NCBI GenBank assembly: GCA_019188255.1
Contig: JAETXT010000006.1
Span: 1,798,001-1,862,000 of the forward strand
Source: Verticillium longisporum
Taxonomy: Eukaryota > Ascomycota > Sordariomycetes > Glomerellales > Plectosphaerellaceae
DNA length: 64,000 nucleotides
Direction of reading: 5' to 3'
Shown here in pieces: positions 1 to 10,995 of this stretch (positions within the stretch are counted from its first letter, which is position 1; every line of letters starts with the position of its first letter). Both the position numbers and the translations under genes were made by a program. The notes under the pieces are model-generated. The model ran no database searches. It was not told where the DNA came from and worked only from the letters and a program-made list of their open reading frames with translations.

Positions 1-1986
1 GGTACCAATGCAGCGGAGGATTGTCAGCTGTGATGAGGAAACCCAAAACTTGCACCTTGAAAATAAGGAAGACACCGTTGTCTCTTTGAGCAGAACAAAT
101 TCTGAACTTAAAGTGATTCAAAGTGAAATTAGATGTTACGATCATAGTTCGATGGACCAGGCAGAGTTGTGTTTCTACAAGTCTTCCCGATGGAAACTTA
201 AGCAGCCCCTTTTGCCAACTTCCGAGACCGCCAGGAGCGGATCCACTTTGCATGGTGCGGCACAAGGTGTTGTAGCTACCTAGCGTAGAGTTGTCGATTA
301 AGGAGTGAAAGTAATCGAGTACCCAACGGCCGAGCGATTCATCCGCAGTCTGTGCCGGCATCCATGTTTTTGACCAAAGGGGAAACAAATGTCATCCAGA
401 AAGTTTCTAAAGCCTCCGGTTGATTCCGTTAGTGTCGTAAACCCCGGATCCTAGAAGAGGTGGTATCGGCGGCCACGAGAAATGAGCTAGTCTACGGGAA
501 GATGTGTATGGCCCATCTTATTGGACCGTCGTCTCCTTTCGCAATGTTTGTAAGTGCTTTGCTATCGCATCAGATAGTGCTCAGGCCGCTGAATTTAGGT
601 CAGGAAAAAGATGAATGCCGAGCATGAAGTTGCTGAGCCAAAAATAATATATTTTGGTGACAGGAACACGCGTCGCCATGTTCCATCTGAGCTCATGCAC
701 AAAGTCCTGGAACGTACAATTACGATTCAGAGGCGCAGATGCAGCCTCTAACTCAATATCTCATTTTGACTCCTTATTGTCGAAACGTTAAGTTCATCCT
801 GATAAGATGCCGACTGCCTGTGAATGCTTCAACCGTGCGGGAGAACGACATCATGTATTGCGGAGCCATTAGTCGGCTGCGTAGCTCTGTGTAGGATCTA
901 TAGCCCATATCACCGCGCAAATGTGTAGGAGAAGGGCTTCCTCATCAGATAGGCATGGGGAACTTGGCAAGTTGAGGAATCTTGAGACACAGCTTTCTCA
1001 AATAGTCATTGATGCCCACGTGCGAGTATTGGTATGTCTTCGACTCAAAGACCATCTTGTCGTGGTTAAAGCTCGTAAATTTTCCCTAGAGAACGTTGAA
1101 CATGCCAGACCTGGGGTTTAAGACATAGGCACGATGTCAGAGGCGCTCGTTAGCAAGGTGAAGTCCTACTGTGATGCCCGGGCCGGTTGATGCTCCTGCC
1201 ATGCCGAGTTGCTTATTGCCTGTAAAATCAGGCGACGGATGCCGATAGTTCTATATCATCAACGGAGCCATCCTGTCTCGGTGCAGAACCACTCTGCAAC
1301 TACTCTCCTACCCTTGAGATTGTGCATTTACTAGCGGCTACAGATTCTGCCAAGAACGAGCCTCTGGTGGGCGCGCCCAAGGAGATGCGTAACAGCTGCA
1401 GTGCAAGATGCAGCAGTCTGCTGTGTGAAGTAGCCTTTGGTGTTCAGGGCACCGAGTCCAAGAGAAGATGCCGCACTGCAAATCAGACCGTGGAATGTCT
1501 GCATAGGTAGGCTCACAGGCCCGGCTCTTCGCCAGATCGCTTTGATACCCTGACGGACCGTATCTAAACCCAAAGCATAGAGATAGGGCGCAATGATGTG
1601 CCTGGGACCGTCCAAACACCAGGACTCCCGGCGATTCTGCGACCATACGACCAGAAAATGTATCTCCATCTCATGAGGCGCTGTCGGTCTTCCAGACGAC
1701 AAGACTCAATTATGGCCACGTGCAGACATGCAGGTTTGCGGCACAGCAGGCACACCTGCGCGAGGGTGACAGTGCCAATCAACCACGATGAACCCCGCAT
1801 TCGCGAAGCTCCCAGCTCATGAACACGAATGTTCCTCCAAGCCCATGTTTGTCTCTCAATCCAAGGTGGCCGTATGATGATCACTGCGTATCAGATCATT
1901 CCAATTTGTTAAGGTGAAGAATCATACGATCATTCCCGCGCTCATATTTCGCCAACACATCTTCGCTACCTGCCTCCCTCAGGTGA
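1..1986. other. No supported gene (left edge)
   Basis: Only short overlapping open frames are present. The longest run on the minus strand between about 1331 and 1884 in three different frames, with no recognisable domain and no consistent splice structure. I see no RNA gene. The stretch may be a decayed gene or intergenic DNA, and it ends at a solo LTR. Confidence 0.4.
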
Positions 1987-1991
1987 GGAAG

Positions 1992-2174
1992 TGTTACGGG
2001 TTAGACCCGTTGACGTTGTATAGGCCTATGGCCTATACCTCTATGAATGCAGCCCAGTTGAATCAACGACGTTGATTCAACACGTATCCTTTTAGCTCAA
2101 TTGGATAGCTGCCAACAAGGCACTTACGACCGTGTGAGGGCTGCCACTAAGCCCCTTTGGGGCCAACCGTAACA
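1992..2174. mobile_element. Solo LTR with 5-bp target-site duplication
   Basis: The segment starts TGTTACGGG and ends CCGTAACA, giving TG...CA termini with an 8-bp inverted match (TGTTACGG / CCGTAACA), as in LTRs. It is flanked on both sides by the same pentamer GGAAG (1987-1991 and 2175-2179), a typical LTR-retrotransposon target duplication. No internal retroelement sequence is next to it, so it is a solo LTR left by recombination. A diverged, longer relative lies at about 47,634-48,040 in the same orientation. Copy 1 lacks roughly 220 bp found in the middle of that relative. Confidence 0.8.
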
Positions 2175-2372
2175 GGAAGCATGCTTTTAGCCCGGCGCGG
2201 CTCGATACGTCACTCGAAATTTTATCCAGCATCAGGTGGCAACAGAAGCATGTCCAAACAGACTTAGATACATGAAGATATATGCTGCTCAAGCGAGTCT
2301 TTCGTCGATACTTTTCCTACACAATCGATTCCGAGCCAACTACCTAGTTGGTACCTGTAAGGGGAATCAGAC

Positions 2373-3764
2373 ATGCCTCAAACGATTGAAAAGGCCAGCT
2401 CCATGCTGGGAATCCGTCTCGACAGTAATGGCACCAGCTTTTCGCCTGGCAGCACTGTAGCGGGGTGCGTCTATCGTCAGGCTCACATTGTCTCCGCTGA
2501 AGCGATAGTCAAGGTTTCAATACTCGGACGGGCAAAAACGAAGGTCGTCGCCGCACCGAGTATCCGTGGGGTGGCCACTGTGTATCGTGGAAGGTCCACA
2601 CTCGTTGACGAAAAAGACCATGTCCAAACGCTGTTCCAGGGACCTCTGCACATCCCCCCTATCGCTTCGACAGATGGAATTGGGCACCGGTGGCCTTTTG
2701 CTCTTACCATCCCTCTCCAGACTACAGCCATGGGTGGATCTGATGAGCAGGGCGAGGCAGATCAACCGCCTGAACGTACCGATCAGCAGTCCCTCCCAGC
2801 TTCTTTCAGGATGAACCGAGCAGGGTTTGGTGCTCGGGACGAAGGATTTATTGAATACACTATCAAGGCTGAACTGCAGTCCAAACGACAGGGAGCTTCT
2901 GAGACGGTCTACGCCACTTTACCAATAATAATTCAGATTAACACTCCTGGGCCTCCTGTCACTGATTTCCGACTCACAAGGTATCGTTTGTACGGTTGGA
3001 TATCTTCGTATTCGCTTCTTCCGGGCATTGGCGCAGCAAGACCAACCATTTCTCATAAAGCCAAGCTACTGTTCAGCTCCTTCAAAATGCCTGTCTTCGC
3101 TGGTAACTTAGAAGTCGACACACCGGCCGTTATTCAGTTGGAAAACCCGAACCCGATGCCGGTCCGCATGCAATTTGTACCAGACCCTAAAGTCATGAAG
3201 GACAGCCCAATCGATGGTATACCCCAGAAGATGCAACTCCAGGCGCTCACCATGGAGATTCAGACAGCGACTGAGATCAAGTGTGATGGCGTCGAGAGTT
3301 CATGGGCAGCGATCAGCCCGAAAACGATACGCGTCTCGGTCTGGTCCTGCCTGGCTTTTGGTCCCGGCACACGGCCACTTTACATTCCGTGCGCCGGCGA
3401 CGGACCCCCTATTGATGTGGGCCGGAAAGTCAACCTACGTATCGGCCGCACAGGCTTGATGGGCAAGGCATATCCTCAGGGCGATGTCCATGCATCATTC
3501 TCCACACGTCACATCAAATATTCCCACCGTATCAGCTATGAGCTCAGGGTCGTGGTTGCTGGCGAAGTGCTCAAATTCAAGTGGGACAGCGAGGCGACAG
3601 TCCTTCCTCCGGCCAACGATGTGCAGCCTGGAGACCCAGATTGGCTACAGACACCTGAAGGGACGCCATATGGAACAGACGTGGACGAAACTCCCCCTCC
3701 GGCTTTCCAGGACGCATGGCTTCGTCCAAGGCTTCACACTACTATGCCCTCTGTATCTGGATAG
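2373..3764 (+). CDS. Arrestin-like N-domain protein
   Basis: A single open frame of 463 aa with an ATG start. The first ~190 residues have the beta-sandwich layout of the arrestin N-domain family: a GSTVAG segment near residue 29, then alternating strands with a PFALTIP motif near residue 110. A second sandwich with LENPNPMPVRMQF and conserved Trp/Phe strand ends follows. Fungal alpha-arrestins are adaptors that recruit Rsp5-type ubiquitin ligases to plasma-membrane transporters. Here I see no PPxY motif, so direct Rsp5 binding is not evident and an adaptor role is inference. The protein is shorter than Rod1/Art-type arrestins. It lies alone between a solo LTR and tRNA-Ala. Confidence 0.7.
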   Translation: MPQTIEKASSMLGIRLDSNGTSFSPGSTVAGCVYRQAHIVSAEAIVKVSILGRAKTKVVAAPSIRGVATVYRGRSTLVDEKDHVQTLFQGPLHIPPIASTDGIGHRWPFALTIPLQTTAMGGSDEQGEADQPPERTDQQSLPASFRMNRAGFGARDEGFIEYTIKAELQSKRQGASETVYATLPIIIQINTPGPPVTDFRLTRYRLYGWISSYSLLPGIGAARPTISHKAKLLFSSFKMPVFAGNLEVDTPAVIQLENPNPMPVRMQFVPDPKVMKDSPIDGIPQKMQLQALTMEIQTATEIKCDGVESSWAAISPKTIRVSVWSCLAFGPGTRPLYIPCAGDGPPIDVGRKVNLRIGRTGLMGKAYPQGDVHASFSTRHIKYSHRISYELRVVVAGEVLKFKWDSEATVLPPANDVQPGDPDWLQTPEGTPYGTDVDETPPPAFQDAWLRPRLHTTMPSVSG

Positions 3765-4163
3765 CGGCGCTTTGATCGAGTATGCAATACGATGGAGTCT
3801 GCGTTTGCCATACTGCAAGGGGGATTTTCTAAATATGTTTCTCATACATTGAGTTCCAGCAGCCTTTCAGCTGGCCTAGCTTGTGGAGATATACCGTAGG
3901 AATACCAATTTTGAGCTTCCTCGTGCATATTTCCCGACAAGGAAGTGCAGAGTCTGTAGTTGTATTGCAATTCAAGCGACCGACAACACGATGAGTTTGT
4001 CACAATGACAAATGACGGGGCTTATCTAAATTTCCGTCTGTTTGTTCTGTACAGAAGGCTCCGATGAGCATGACATCTTCCACACGGAGTGACATCATGA
4101 GTACGTGAGCGCAGCCTAATTTCGTTAGGTCATATAGAATGTAATCTGACTTTTTCGCACAGT
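3765..4163. other. Intergenic, nothing seen
   Basis: About 400 bases between the arrestin-like gene and tRNA-Ala. I see no gene, repeat or clear regulatory site. Confidence 0.5.
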
Positions 4164-4235
4164 GGGGATGTAGGTCAGTGGTAGACTGTTCGCTTCGCAT
4201 GCGAAAGGTCCCCGGTTCAATCCCGGGCATCTCCA
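4164..4235 (+). tRNA. tRNA-Ala (anticodon CGC)
   Basis: A 72-nt intronless cloverleaf. The acceptor stem GGGGATG pairs with CATCTCC (one G-T wobble) and is followed by discriminator A. The D arm is GGTC/GACT. The anticodon stem TTCGC/GCGAA holds the loop TTCGCAT with anticodon CGC, which reads GCG. The T arm is CCCGG TTCAATC CCGGG. A T-rich stretch follows directly, fitting RNA polymerase III termination. CCA is not encoded. The internal A and B boxes are intact, so it is probably functional. Confidence 0.95.
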
Positions 4236-4593
4236 TTTTTGCCATTCAGTTCACTGAACCTCAATTTAGCAACTTCAGTATCCCAGTAGATCTCATGCAA
4301 CAATAGACTATAGAGAACAGCTTGAATATTTCATGACCAGAAATCATTTTGAGTGATTGGGGCGATGGTCCTCACATGAGGCCTCGTACCTCACAACAAA
4401 GAATCTAACGCAGAGCTAAGAGTTTCTGAACCTTGGTCGGGAGACACCCTTTGTTCGTTCTTGTCTTCTCTTATCCTACAGTTGCAATCCCGACGGCTTC
4501 GTCTGTCTATAATAGGGTCACAACGCTGCAGGGAGGGACTTGGTTCCGACCATAACCAACCAAAACATTGCATCCAACGTCACCAACACCAAC
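4236..4593. other. Intergenic, nothing seen
   Basis: About 360 bases between the tRNA and the next ATG. The frame of the following gene can be extended upstream to a TTG at 4540, but the first ATG is at 4594. I see no TATA box or other clear site. Confidence 0.5.
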
Positions 4594-5310
4594 ATGATCA
4601 ACCACAGAATTTCCAAGGCTGAGAATTTCACCGCTGGTGGAGCTCCTCGTAGAGATAGCCACCACAACTTTGACCGTCGTGTGACCCGCTCTGCCTTGAA
4701 GGCAGCCGGCCTCCAAGCCATCTCAGGACTTGACAGCCGCGGGAATCCTCCTTCCGATGCTTTGTTTGCTTTGAGAGGAGCCCGACCGTCTCAGAAACCA
4801 GATGTTCGCCCTTCCAAAGCCAACCGTTTACCAGCTCTCGTGCCTGTTAATGAAGCGACTGCAAACTCTGATACTATCAGCCCCTTAGTAGACACACCTG
4901 ACCTCGATCACTTCAACGTAGTTCTGCAGCAGGTCAGAAACATGCACCGGAGCGAGCAAGGCTCGGCCGTCACGGCATCCGTTGTGAAGCATCCCAAAAA
5001 GTTGGTACTGCGAGTTCCACAGCATCCTAATAATGGAACTCCTCATGACAAGGAGCGTCATAATATGGTCAGATCACTGCGATTTACCAAGGGGCGCGCC
5101 ACACCGTCAGGGGCTCTTGAGCCGCAGTTGCTGCCCAAGCGCAGACGGTCAATTCAAAGTCCCCGGAGCGGACGAGGGTCACCGCCGGTGAGGGCGAGCG
5201 TGTCGCGACTGAAGCCAATGTTTGAGAGGGCTCCTCCACTCGAGATGACGTACTCTCCATCCGTGTCAAGCATAGGCAGTTCTGAGGAGGAAGGGATCGA
5301 TACTGAGTGA
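4594..5310 (+). CDS. Hypothetical basic, Ser/Pro-rich protein
   Basis: An open frame of 238 aa counted from the first ATG (4594). I do not recognise a family. The protein is hydrophilic, with no membrane segment or signal peptide. It is Arg/Lys- and Ser/Pro-rich in its second half (an LLPKRRRSIQSPRSGRG stretch resembles a nuclear-localisation and phosphorylation-prone segment) and ends in a short acidic tail (SSEEEGIDTE). The composition suggests a largely disordered, possibly nuclear protein. It is convergent with PSF2, about 225 bp apart. A single uninterrupted frame this long in DNA of mixed composition makes it a likely real gene, but its function is unknown. Confidence 0.55.
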   Translation: MINHRISKAENFTAGGAPRRDSHHNFDRRVTRSALKAAGLQAISGLDSRGNPPSDALFALRGARPSQKPDVRPSKANRLPALVPVNEATANSDTISPLVDTPDLDHFNVVLQQVRNMHRSEQGSAVTASVVKHPKKLVLRVPQHPNNGTPHDKERHNMVRSLRFTKGRATPSGALEPQLLPKRRRSIQSPRSGRGSPPVRASVSRLKPMFERAPPLEMTYSPSVSSIGSSEEEGIDTE

Positions 5311-5535
5311 TGATGGTAGCGGCATGTTGTTCGTTGTCATTCATACCATGGGCTGGCGCAGGGTCATGGTCGGCAGTGGTATCGTCCTTGAGCAAAGGGC
5401 TCATTTGGAGTTCATTTCGTTACTGCATCGTTGATTAGAATGAGACACAACCCAAATTTCACCGAATCTACTGCTCACCTACGAGATGAATGCTCGCGCT
5501 CGATGCCGACAGGTGGGGTATAATCATGATCCTCG

Positions 5536-6346
5536 CTATCCAAACATGTCGTCGTCCTCGTCTTCGTCGTCGCCGCCAGCCCGGCTTCCATCCTCTTCCT
5601 CCTCCCGCCTTGTCATCTCTGTGCTGGCGCCAATCTTGCGCACGCCATCCATAACGCCTAGTATGAACCCCCTGCTCTCCGCCAGCTCCATGGCACCGAC
5701 GCCGCGGAGGCCCATGACGCCGCCGACGTCCTTTTCGAGGTCCGCCGTGCTGTTGCGCATCTTGGCAGCACGCACCTCTTGCAGATCGCGCAGCAGGGCC
5801 CTCACCTGCGCGGATGCGGGTATGTCGTCGCTCGCGCGTGCGAGGAGCAGTTCGGCCATTTCGAGCCAGTGGTAGGGTAGGGCCCCGACGGTGCGTCGGC
5901 TGTGCAGGAGGAGAGAAAGGGCGGCGAGAGTGTGGTTGTGTCTGTCAGGCGGTGGGCGTTGCCGCGCGCGTCAGCCTTTGTTGGCGGCGGCGGCGGCGGC
6001 GAGAATGCTATTGGGTCTTTGTGCTTTTCGTGGGTGAGGATGGCCTGGAGGGAGTCGGGATGCAGCCATGGCGGGGGCACAATGTTCGCGCGGCGTTGTT
6101 TCTTCAGCAGGAGGGCGAGCCAGAGTGGTATCTTGGCACGATATGGTGGGCGTAGAACGGGAGTCGCGCCCTGAGGAGAGCATGATCAGATCAGCTGCAG
6201 GGCGCTGTGAGGTTCAAGGGAGGGGCACCTACACTCAACAGCGGCATGCTCTCGAGGCGTTGTCTGGGAACAATGGTGACGAGCTCCATTTCGCAAAGGA
6301 AAGCGACCTCGCTCGGCACGAGGCCTGCTGGAAGTGGCAATGCCAT
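5536..6346 (-). CDS. PSF2: DNA replication complex GINS protein PSF2 (one frame break)
   Basis: GINS (Sld5-Psf1-Psf2-Psf3) joins Cdc45 and Mcm2-7 to form the replicative CMG helicase in the nucleus. Exon 1 (6346-6233, 38 codons, starting [17 protein letters not shown]) ends at a GTAGGT donor. A 62-nt intron (6232-6171) leads to exon 2 (6170-5536). Family landmarks in order are [45 protein letters not shown], a poly-Pro stretch, [21 protein letters not shown] and the C-terminal helix with [14 protein letters not shown]. The frame changes between ...CTADAPSG and ALPYHWLE, at the C4 run 5883-5886. One missing base restores about 249 aa. No splice sites explain the break. The gene is essential in yeast, so a base-calling error is more likely than a dead gene. 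Confidence 0.88.
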
Positions 6347-8692
6347 TGTGCAATGCCGTCTGTGGTGGGGGTTGACAGCTTGAAGCAGGTCAAGGCGCTG
6401 TCGACGCGACAGCCATCAATCGCGTCGTAGGAGGGTGACCGCGGGGTACCAAGGCGCCTACCAGCAATTGCCCGGTGTAGGCTCGGTGTAGACGGCAGTC
6501 TGTCTTAGTCAGCGTCATGGCCGCCATCGTGAGAGTCTTGGGTCCCTTCAGGACTGAAATCAAACACACGATCCACCTGGCCCATCTTCGTCTTCTATAC
6601 CTCAATGTAACTGACGAGTATGCTGTGCGCTAGCAATCGTCGGCAGTTCACATCAGCATGATCTGTTTTTGGGCTTGCGGTCGTTCAGGTACGATCTTTG
6701 TCCAACGCTCGCTGGTGCGCTGGCCAGGGACGACCCGCGAGCGACCATCCGCCCTGCATTCTTCGTATTCCCCTCCCCTCCCTTGGTGTCCTATTGAGTT
6801 CACCTCAGCCATGTCAGTCGCCGCATGTCAACGTCTCGTGCAAATCCTTTGTTTTTTCCTCCTCTCAACGATGTCGGCTTTACCGGTGCTACTGCGGTCT
6901 GGGACTCCCACCATCGTCCCGCTTTCGGCGCCGAGCGAGATCCGCAACTACAAACTCCAAACACCTCAAAAGTCGCCTAAGCCGAGGACCTCAGCCGATT
7001 ATCTTTGAGACGCCTTCCACCAAGTGGTGACTGGTGCCGCCATCTCAAGATCCGTCCGACAGGTCCGTCTCGAATTGTACGAGACCAGCCGTGACACCCG
7101 ACTGAGCCGTACCAAACTTGGTCTGGAAGTATCATGAAGTGAGGTGATGCTCGCACCTGTGGCTCGTGACAGCTGAAAGCATCCACAAATCGACCCACCC
7201 TTCCCGCTTGGCATTAAGCGCCGTCGATCGCAGACTTTTCTGGGAGCTGACCTCCCAAGCTTGCGTGCTGATATGGTGATCCGAAAAAGATAACTGATCC
7301 TCGTACAACCGTGTGCCATGCTGTTTGCGGCCAGGGTTTGACTTGACGTTCCACATTTTCTCAGCCAAGCAAAGTTACCCCGCAGTCTAGACCACAGCAA
7401 GAACTGTCAAGCTTCACTAAGATCGTCGCCTAAGACCGTCCAGTACATGCTATTTCGGTGTTAGACCACATGGTGCCTGTACGGTGTCTTTGGTACGTGG
7501 TCGTCTATTGGCATGCTGTCATTCCCCAACTTTGCAATTGTTGACAGGAATTAGCATTTCTCTCGACTCTGAAGTGCTTTGCTTTCCATGCCTGCGGGCA
7601 AATGTGGCGTGTTCGTGTCCCAGAGGGCCAGAAGCCTCCCTTGCACATAGCACCTTGGGGATGCACCATGGATGCTCCCCAAAATTTCATCACCAAGCCA
7701 TTTTCAAGCCATTCGAGTCTAGGACTTAACGATGCTCACCAGCTGAATCTGTCCCGCATAATGGAGCGCGGCGCAGGGTCCAATTGTCTCTCGAAGGCGG
7801 AAGCCATCCCAATCCGAACCCTGGTCGGAGCCGCATCCAGGGCTGCGCCATCTCTTTCGCACCAGTCTTTGCTCTCGGACCCTTCCTGTTGTTGATCCTC
7901 GGGGTCAATATCTGTGGTTTTCATTGGAGGAAGCTAGGTGGCCTGACGTGGCCGGAGGCGCAATCCCAGGTGGAGGCTGCGAGTCAACCTGCATGTCAAC
8001 GGGGAGACGGATAACGCCTGGCTCCAGTCGCCAATGTCAGAGGGCCCCGTGTCAGGACGACTGTCATCATTCACACGAGCTTTGTTAGGCTTTGCTGACA
8101 GGCGTGCTCACTACGTCCTCCGTTGCGAGTGTCAATCTGCCCAACGGGCCAAACGTTGATGCCGTCACTGATATATCCTCTCCATCTCAGGAGACATTGC
8201 CTCAAAATGAAAGATCAGACAGTAAGTGAACCAAGAGCGGCCGCCTTGAGTTACGTCCGAGGATGACGAACTCTAAGTCGAAATCATCATCACCTCCGTC
8301 TTCAACCTCGTCATCCCGTTGAGTGCGCACCTGGTAGAGCGACGCTACTGAACGTCCTAAGACGCTACCGCGCTAGTCCATGCACAACATCAACAACATG
8401 GCACCCGAGATCGCAAAGTTTCAAAGCCACTACCAGCCGTCGGCCAACGACGCCATGCCTAGGATGTACGTAGGTCCACCCAAAACAACGACCTAATGCT
8501 CGTCCACCGAGGCGAGCGGCAGCCAATGCCATGCTGCAAACGACCTGGGGGCGTTCGCAACCGAGCTTGAAGCTCCATCGACAGCTCACCCTGAACGGAC
8601 TGTCCGACATGATCCTGAGTAAAGGGGTACAGGCCCGATTCGTGCTACGGGTACCTGTGGGAGGTGATGGTGGAATGAGCAGTAGGTATGTT
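6347..8692. other. Long intergenic region, no supported gene
   Basis: About 2.35 kb between divergent PSF2 and the aquaporin gene. Short open frames occur on both strands, but none has a domain, good splice sites or coherent composition. It must include the promoter of PSF2 and the upstream region of the aquaporin gene. Confidence 0.5.
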
Positions 8693-8700
8693 CCATATAA
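8693..8700 (+). promoter_or_regulatory. TATA-like element upstream of aquaporin
   Basis: CCATATAA lies about 100 bp before the aquaporin ATG. It is followed by pyrimidine-rich sequence (CTTTGCTCTCC, CTCTTCCTCTC) typical of fungal transcription starts. This is sequence resemblance only. Confidence 0.4.
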
Positions 8701-8799
8701 GCCACGACCGCGTCGTCCCTTTGCTCTCCGTTTTCACCAGCTCTTCCTCTCATTTGATCAACACTCAAACACCAGATATCACAACACCAAGTCGTCATC

Positions 8800-9897
8800 A
8801 TGAGCGCCCCAGAGTCTCCCGATCAGCGGCACTTCTTCTCTCACCTCTCGAGTAGACAGACCTCTGCTGCTCCTGGGTCTCCTACAGCCGCCGCCCCTGC
8901 AGGAGTTCCACCAACCCGTACAAACACCAACCGGCTTCCCATTCTGAAGGCACAGTCAGGGGCACGCAACAATGTCACCGCCGTGGTTGGCGAGTTTGTG
9001 GGAACTTTCCTCTTCCTCTTCTTCTCGTTCGCGGGCACGCAGCTTGCGAACACCCCCGCGTCGACGAGCACTGAGCCAAACCACACCGCGCTTATCTTCA
9101 TTGCTCTGTCCTTTGGTGTATCCCTGACAGCGAACGTTTGGGTCTTCTACCGCATCACAGGCGGCATGTTCAACCCTGTGGTAAGTGTCCTCGTGTGCTT
9201 GGATCGATCCATAAAAAAGCGACATGCTTACACGATGGTCTCTCTCTTAGGTCACCCTTGCTCTCGTCATCTGCGGCGGTCTCCCCATCACCCGCGCCCT
9301 GCTCATCATGCCCACTCAGATCCTTGCCGGTATGAGTGCTGCCGGTGTCATCTCCGCCCTTCTGCCCGGGCCTCTGGCCGTTACCAACAGCCTGGGTGGC
9401 GGCGCCAGCACAGCCCAAGGTCTCTTCATTGAGATGTTCCTCACAGCCCAGCTGGTCTTCACGATTCTCATGCTGGCCGTTGAGAAGCATCGCTCAACCT
9501 TCCTGGCCCCCGTTGGCATCGGTGCCTCCTTCTTCCTGGCCGAGCTAGTCGGTATGTATTCTCAGATGTCTTCTTTTGCCTCCCGTAGCATCTTGAATGA
9601 TTAGAGTATGAAGTACTAACACTTTGGTATCAAGGCTGCTACTGGACTGGCGGTGCCCTCAACCCAGCTCGTGCCTTTGGCCCCGCCGTCGCCACCCGCA
9701 CGTTCCCCAACTACCACTGGATCTACTGGCTGGGTCCCATCATGGGATCGCTGCTGGCTTCAGGCTTCTACCTTCTGCTGAAGGCTATGCAGTACCAGGA
9801 GTGCAACCCCGGTCAGGACGGGAGCGGCGCGGATCTCGAGCGCTACGAGGATCGTCACGCCCAGCACCACACGACCACCGAGGAGCCCAAGGTGTAA
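8800..9897 (+). CDS. Aquaporin (MIP family), 3 exons
   Basis: A membrane channel for water or small neutral solutes. Exons are 8800-9180, 9251-9551 and 9635-9897, giving 314 aa with all junctions in phase. Donors are GTAAGT and GTATGT, and a GTACTAAC branch site precedes exon 3. The N-terminus is a ~50-residue Ser/Pro/Thr-rich cytosolic tail, followed by six predicted membrane segments. The two half-helix loops are present: GGMFNPV (N125-P126-V127) and [12 protein letters not shown] (N237-P238-A239, with the selectivity Arg240). The first loop reads NPV instead of the usual NPA, which can widen solute selectivity. The glycerol-type Asp after the second NPA (NPARD) is absent (NPARA), favouring a classical aquaporin over an aquaglyceroporin. 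The exact substrate is unknown. Confidence 0.93.
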
Positions 9898-10859
9898 GCG
9901 TGCGGCCGCGCAGTTTATGATGATATCATGTTTGTGAACAGGGTTATGCTAGACGGGGTTTGATGGCAACACCGTCGCATTTCGCGTCGTGGGCGAGGTT
10001 AGGTTCGGACACGCCATTAGGTTGGCGGAGCATGAGACACATGTTATGTGTGTAATAATTCGGGAATTGTGGAGTTTTGGTTTGGATTTGGTAGAGAAAT
10101 ATATTCCGCATTTATCTCTTTCACGATACATGGTCTTCCGATAATGACGATGATTATGATGGTGATGATGTGAGCGAGCAAAGCTGAGGTATGACATGCG
10201 AAACAATCGGACCGCCACTACTCTTTCTGTCATCACCAGCACAACTAAGCGTCCTCAAGGGCTGTCGGGCTTCTCCATAACGCTCTCGTCATTCACATGG
10301 GAGAAGGTAGATGACGATGAGCCAGGCAGGCGGTGGGGGCCCAGGCCATGCACGACAGATTGCTTCTCATTGGGGGGCGAACAGGGCTCAGAACAAGCTG
10401 ACACCTCTAGTGCATGAGCTGTGGTGCACCGTCATGCGACAATCAAGGCAAACTGAAATTCACTCCGGTGCGGTATTTGGTTCAAAAATAGTCATGTCGC
10501 GCAAATCTTGCCGTCTTCTTGAATGCCCGAGACTCGGTTGTGCAGAGAGGATACTCCTTTTTGCAGTGAAGGATTGGGGTCGGGGGACGATCTGGGGGGC
10601 TAGCGGCATAGGCGGCCGTGTGGAGGATGCAGCTGCAGCAGCTGAGGCTGTGATCGTCAGCGTCTAGGTACATGACATCTATTTTTGAGCCAGGCTGTCT
10701 ATTGAGCTTGATTTGGTGAAGATTTGCCTCTGGGAGTCGCAACCTTGACCGACATGACGGGTCACAGAATTCAACAAGCTTTCATTTTGTCACCGAAGGA
10801 TCATGGCTGAGATCTAGACAGGACATTTTTACCTTCGTAAAAAACTGAGAGAGCTCGAG
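9898..10859. other. Intergenic, no supported gene
   Basis: About 960 bases between the aquaporin stop and the promoter of the NLP gene. I see short frames only and no repeat. Confidence 0.5.
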
Positions 10860-10866
10860 TATAAAT
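10860..10866 (+). promoter_or_regulatory. TATA box of the NLP-family gene
   Basis: TATAAAT lies 130 bp before the ATG at 10996. It is followed by CA/CT-rich sequence (ATCATTCATCA-like, TCACTTCG) suitable for transcription starts. A strong TATA box fits an inducible secreted-protein gene. Confidence 0.6.
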
Positions 10867-10995
10867 TGGCACGATCGAACGAGAATATTGCTGTCACAAT
10901 CAGAAACATCTTCACTTGACTCTCATACCAGACTCATCACTTCGTTTTCATAAATCACAGTATTCATAACATCAATCTCGATTGCGATCGCCGAC

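Noticed and set aside
1331..1884. Three overlapping minus-strand frames of 100-120 codons
   Set aside because: No domain, no consistent splice joins and no family resemblance, so not enough to call a gene.
2085..2110. TAGCTCAATTGG resembles a polymerase III A box, suggesting a SINE
   Set aside because: There is no B box downstream and no tRNA fold. The TG...CA ends and 5-bp duplication show an LTR instead.
4000..4245. Minus-strand open frame of 81 codons beginning MAKMEMPGIEPGTF
   Set aside because: It is the antisense of tRNA-Ala. This peptide is a well-known false ORF produced by tRNA genes.
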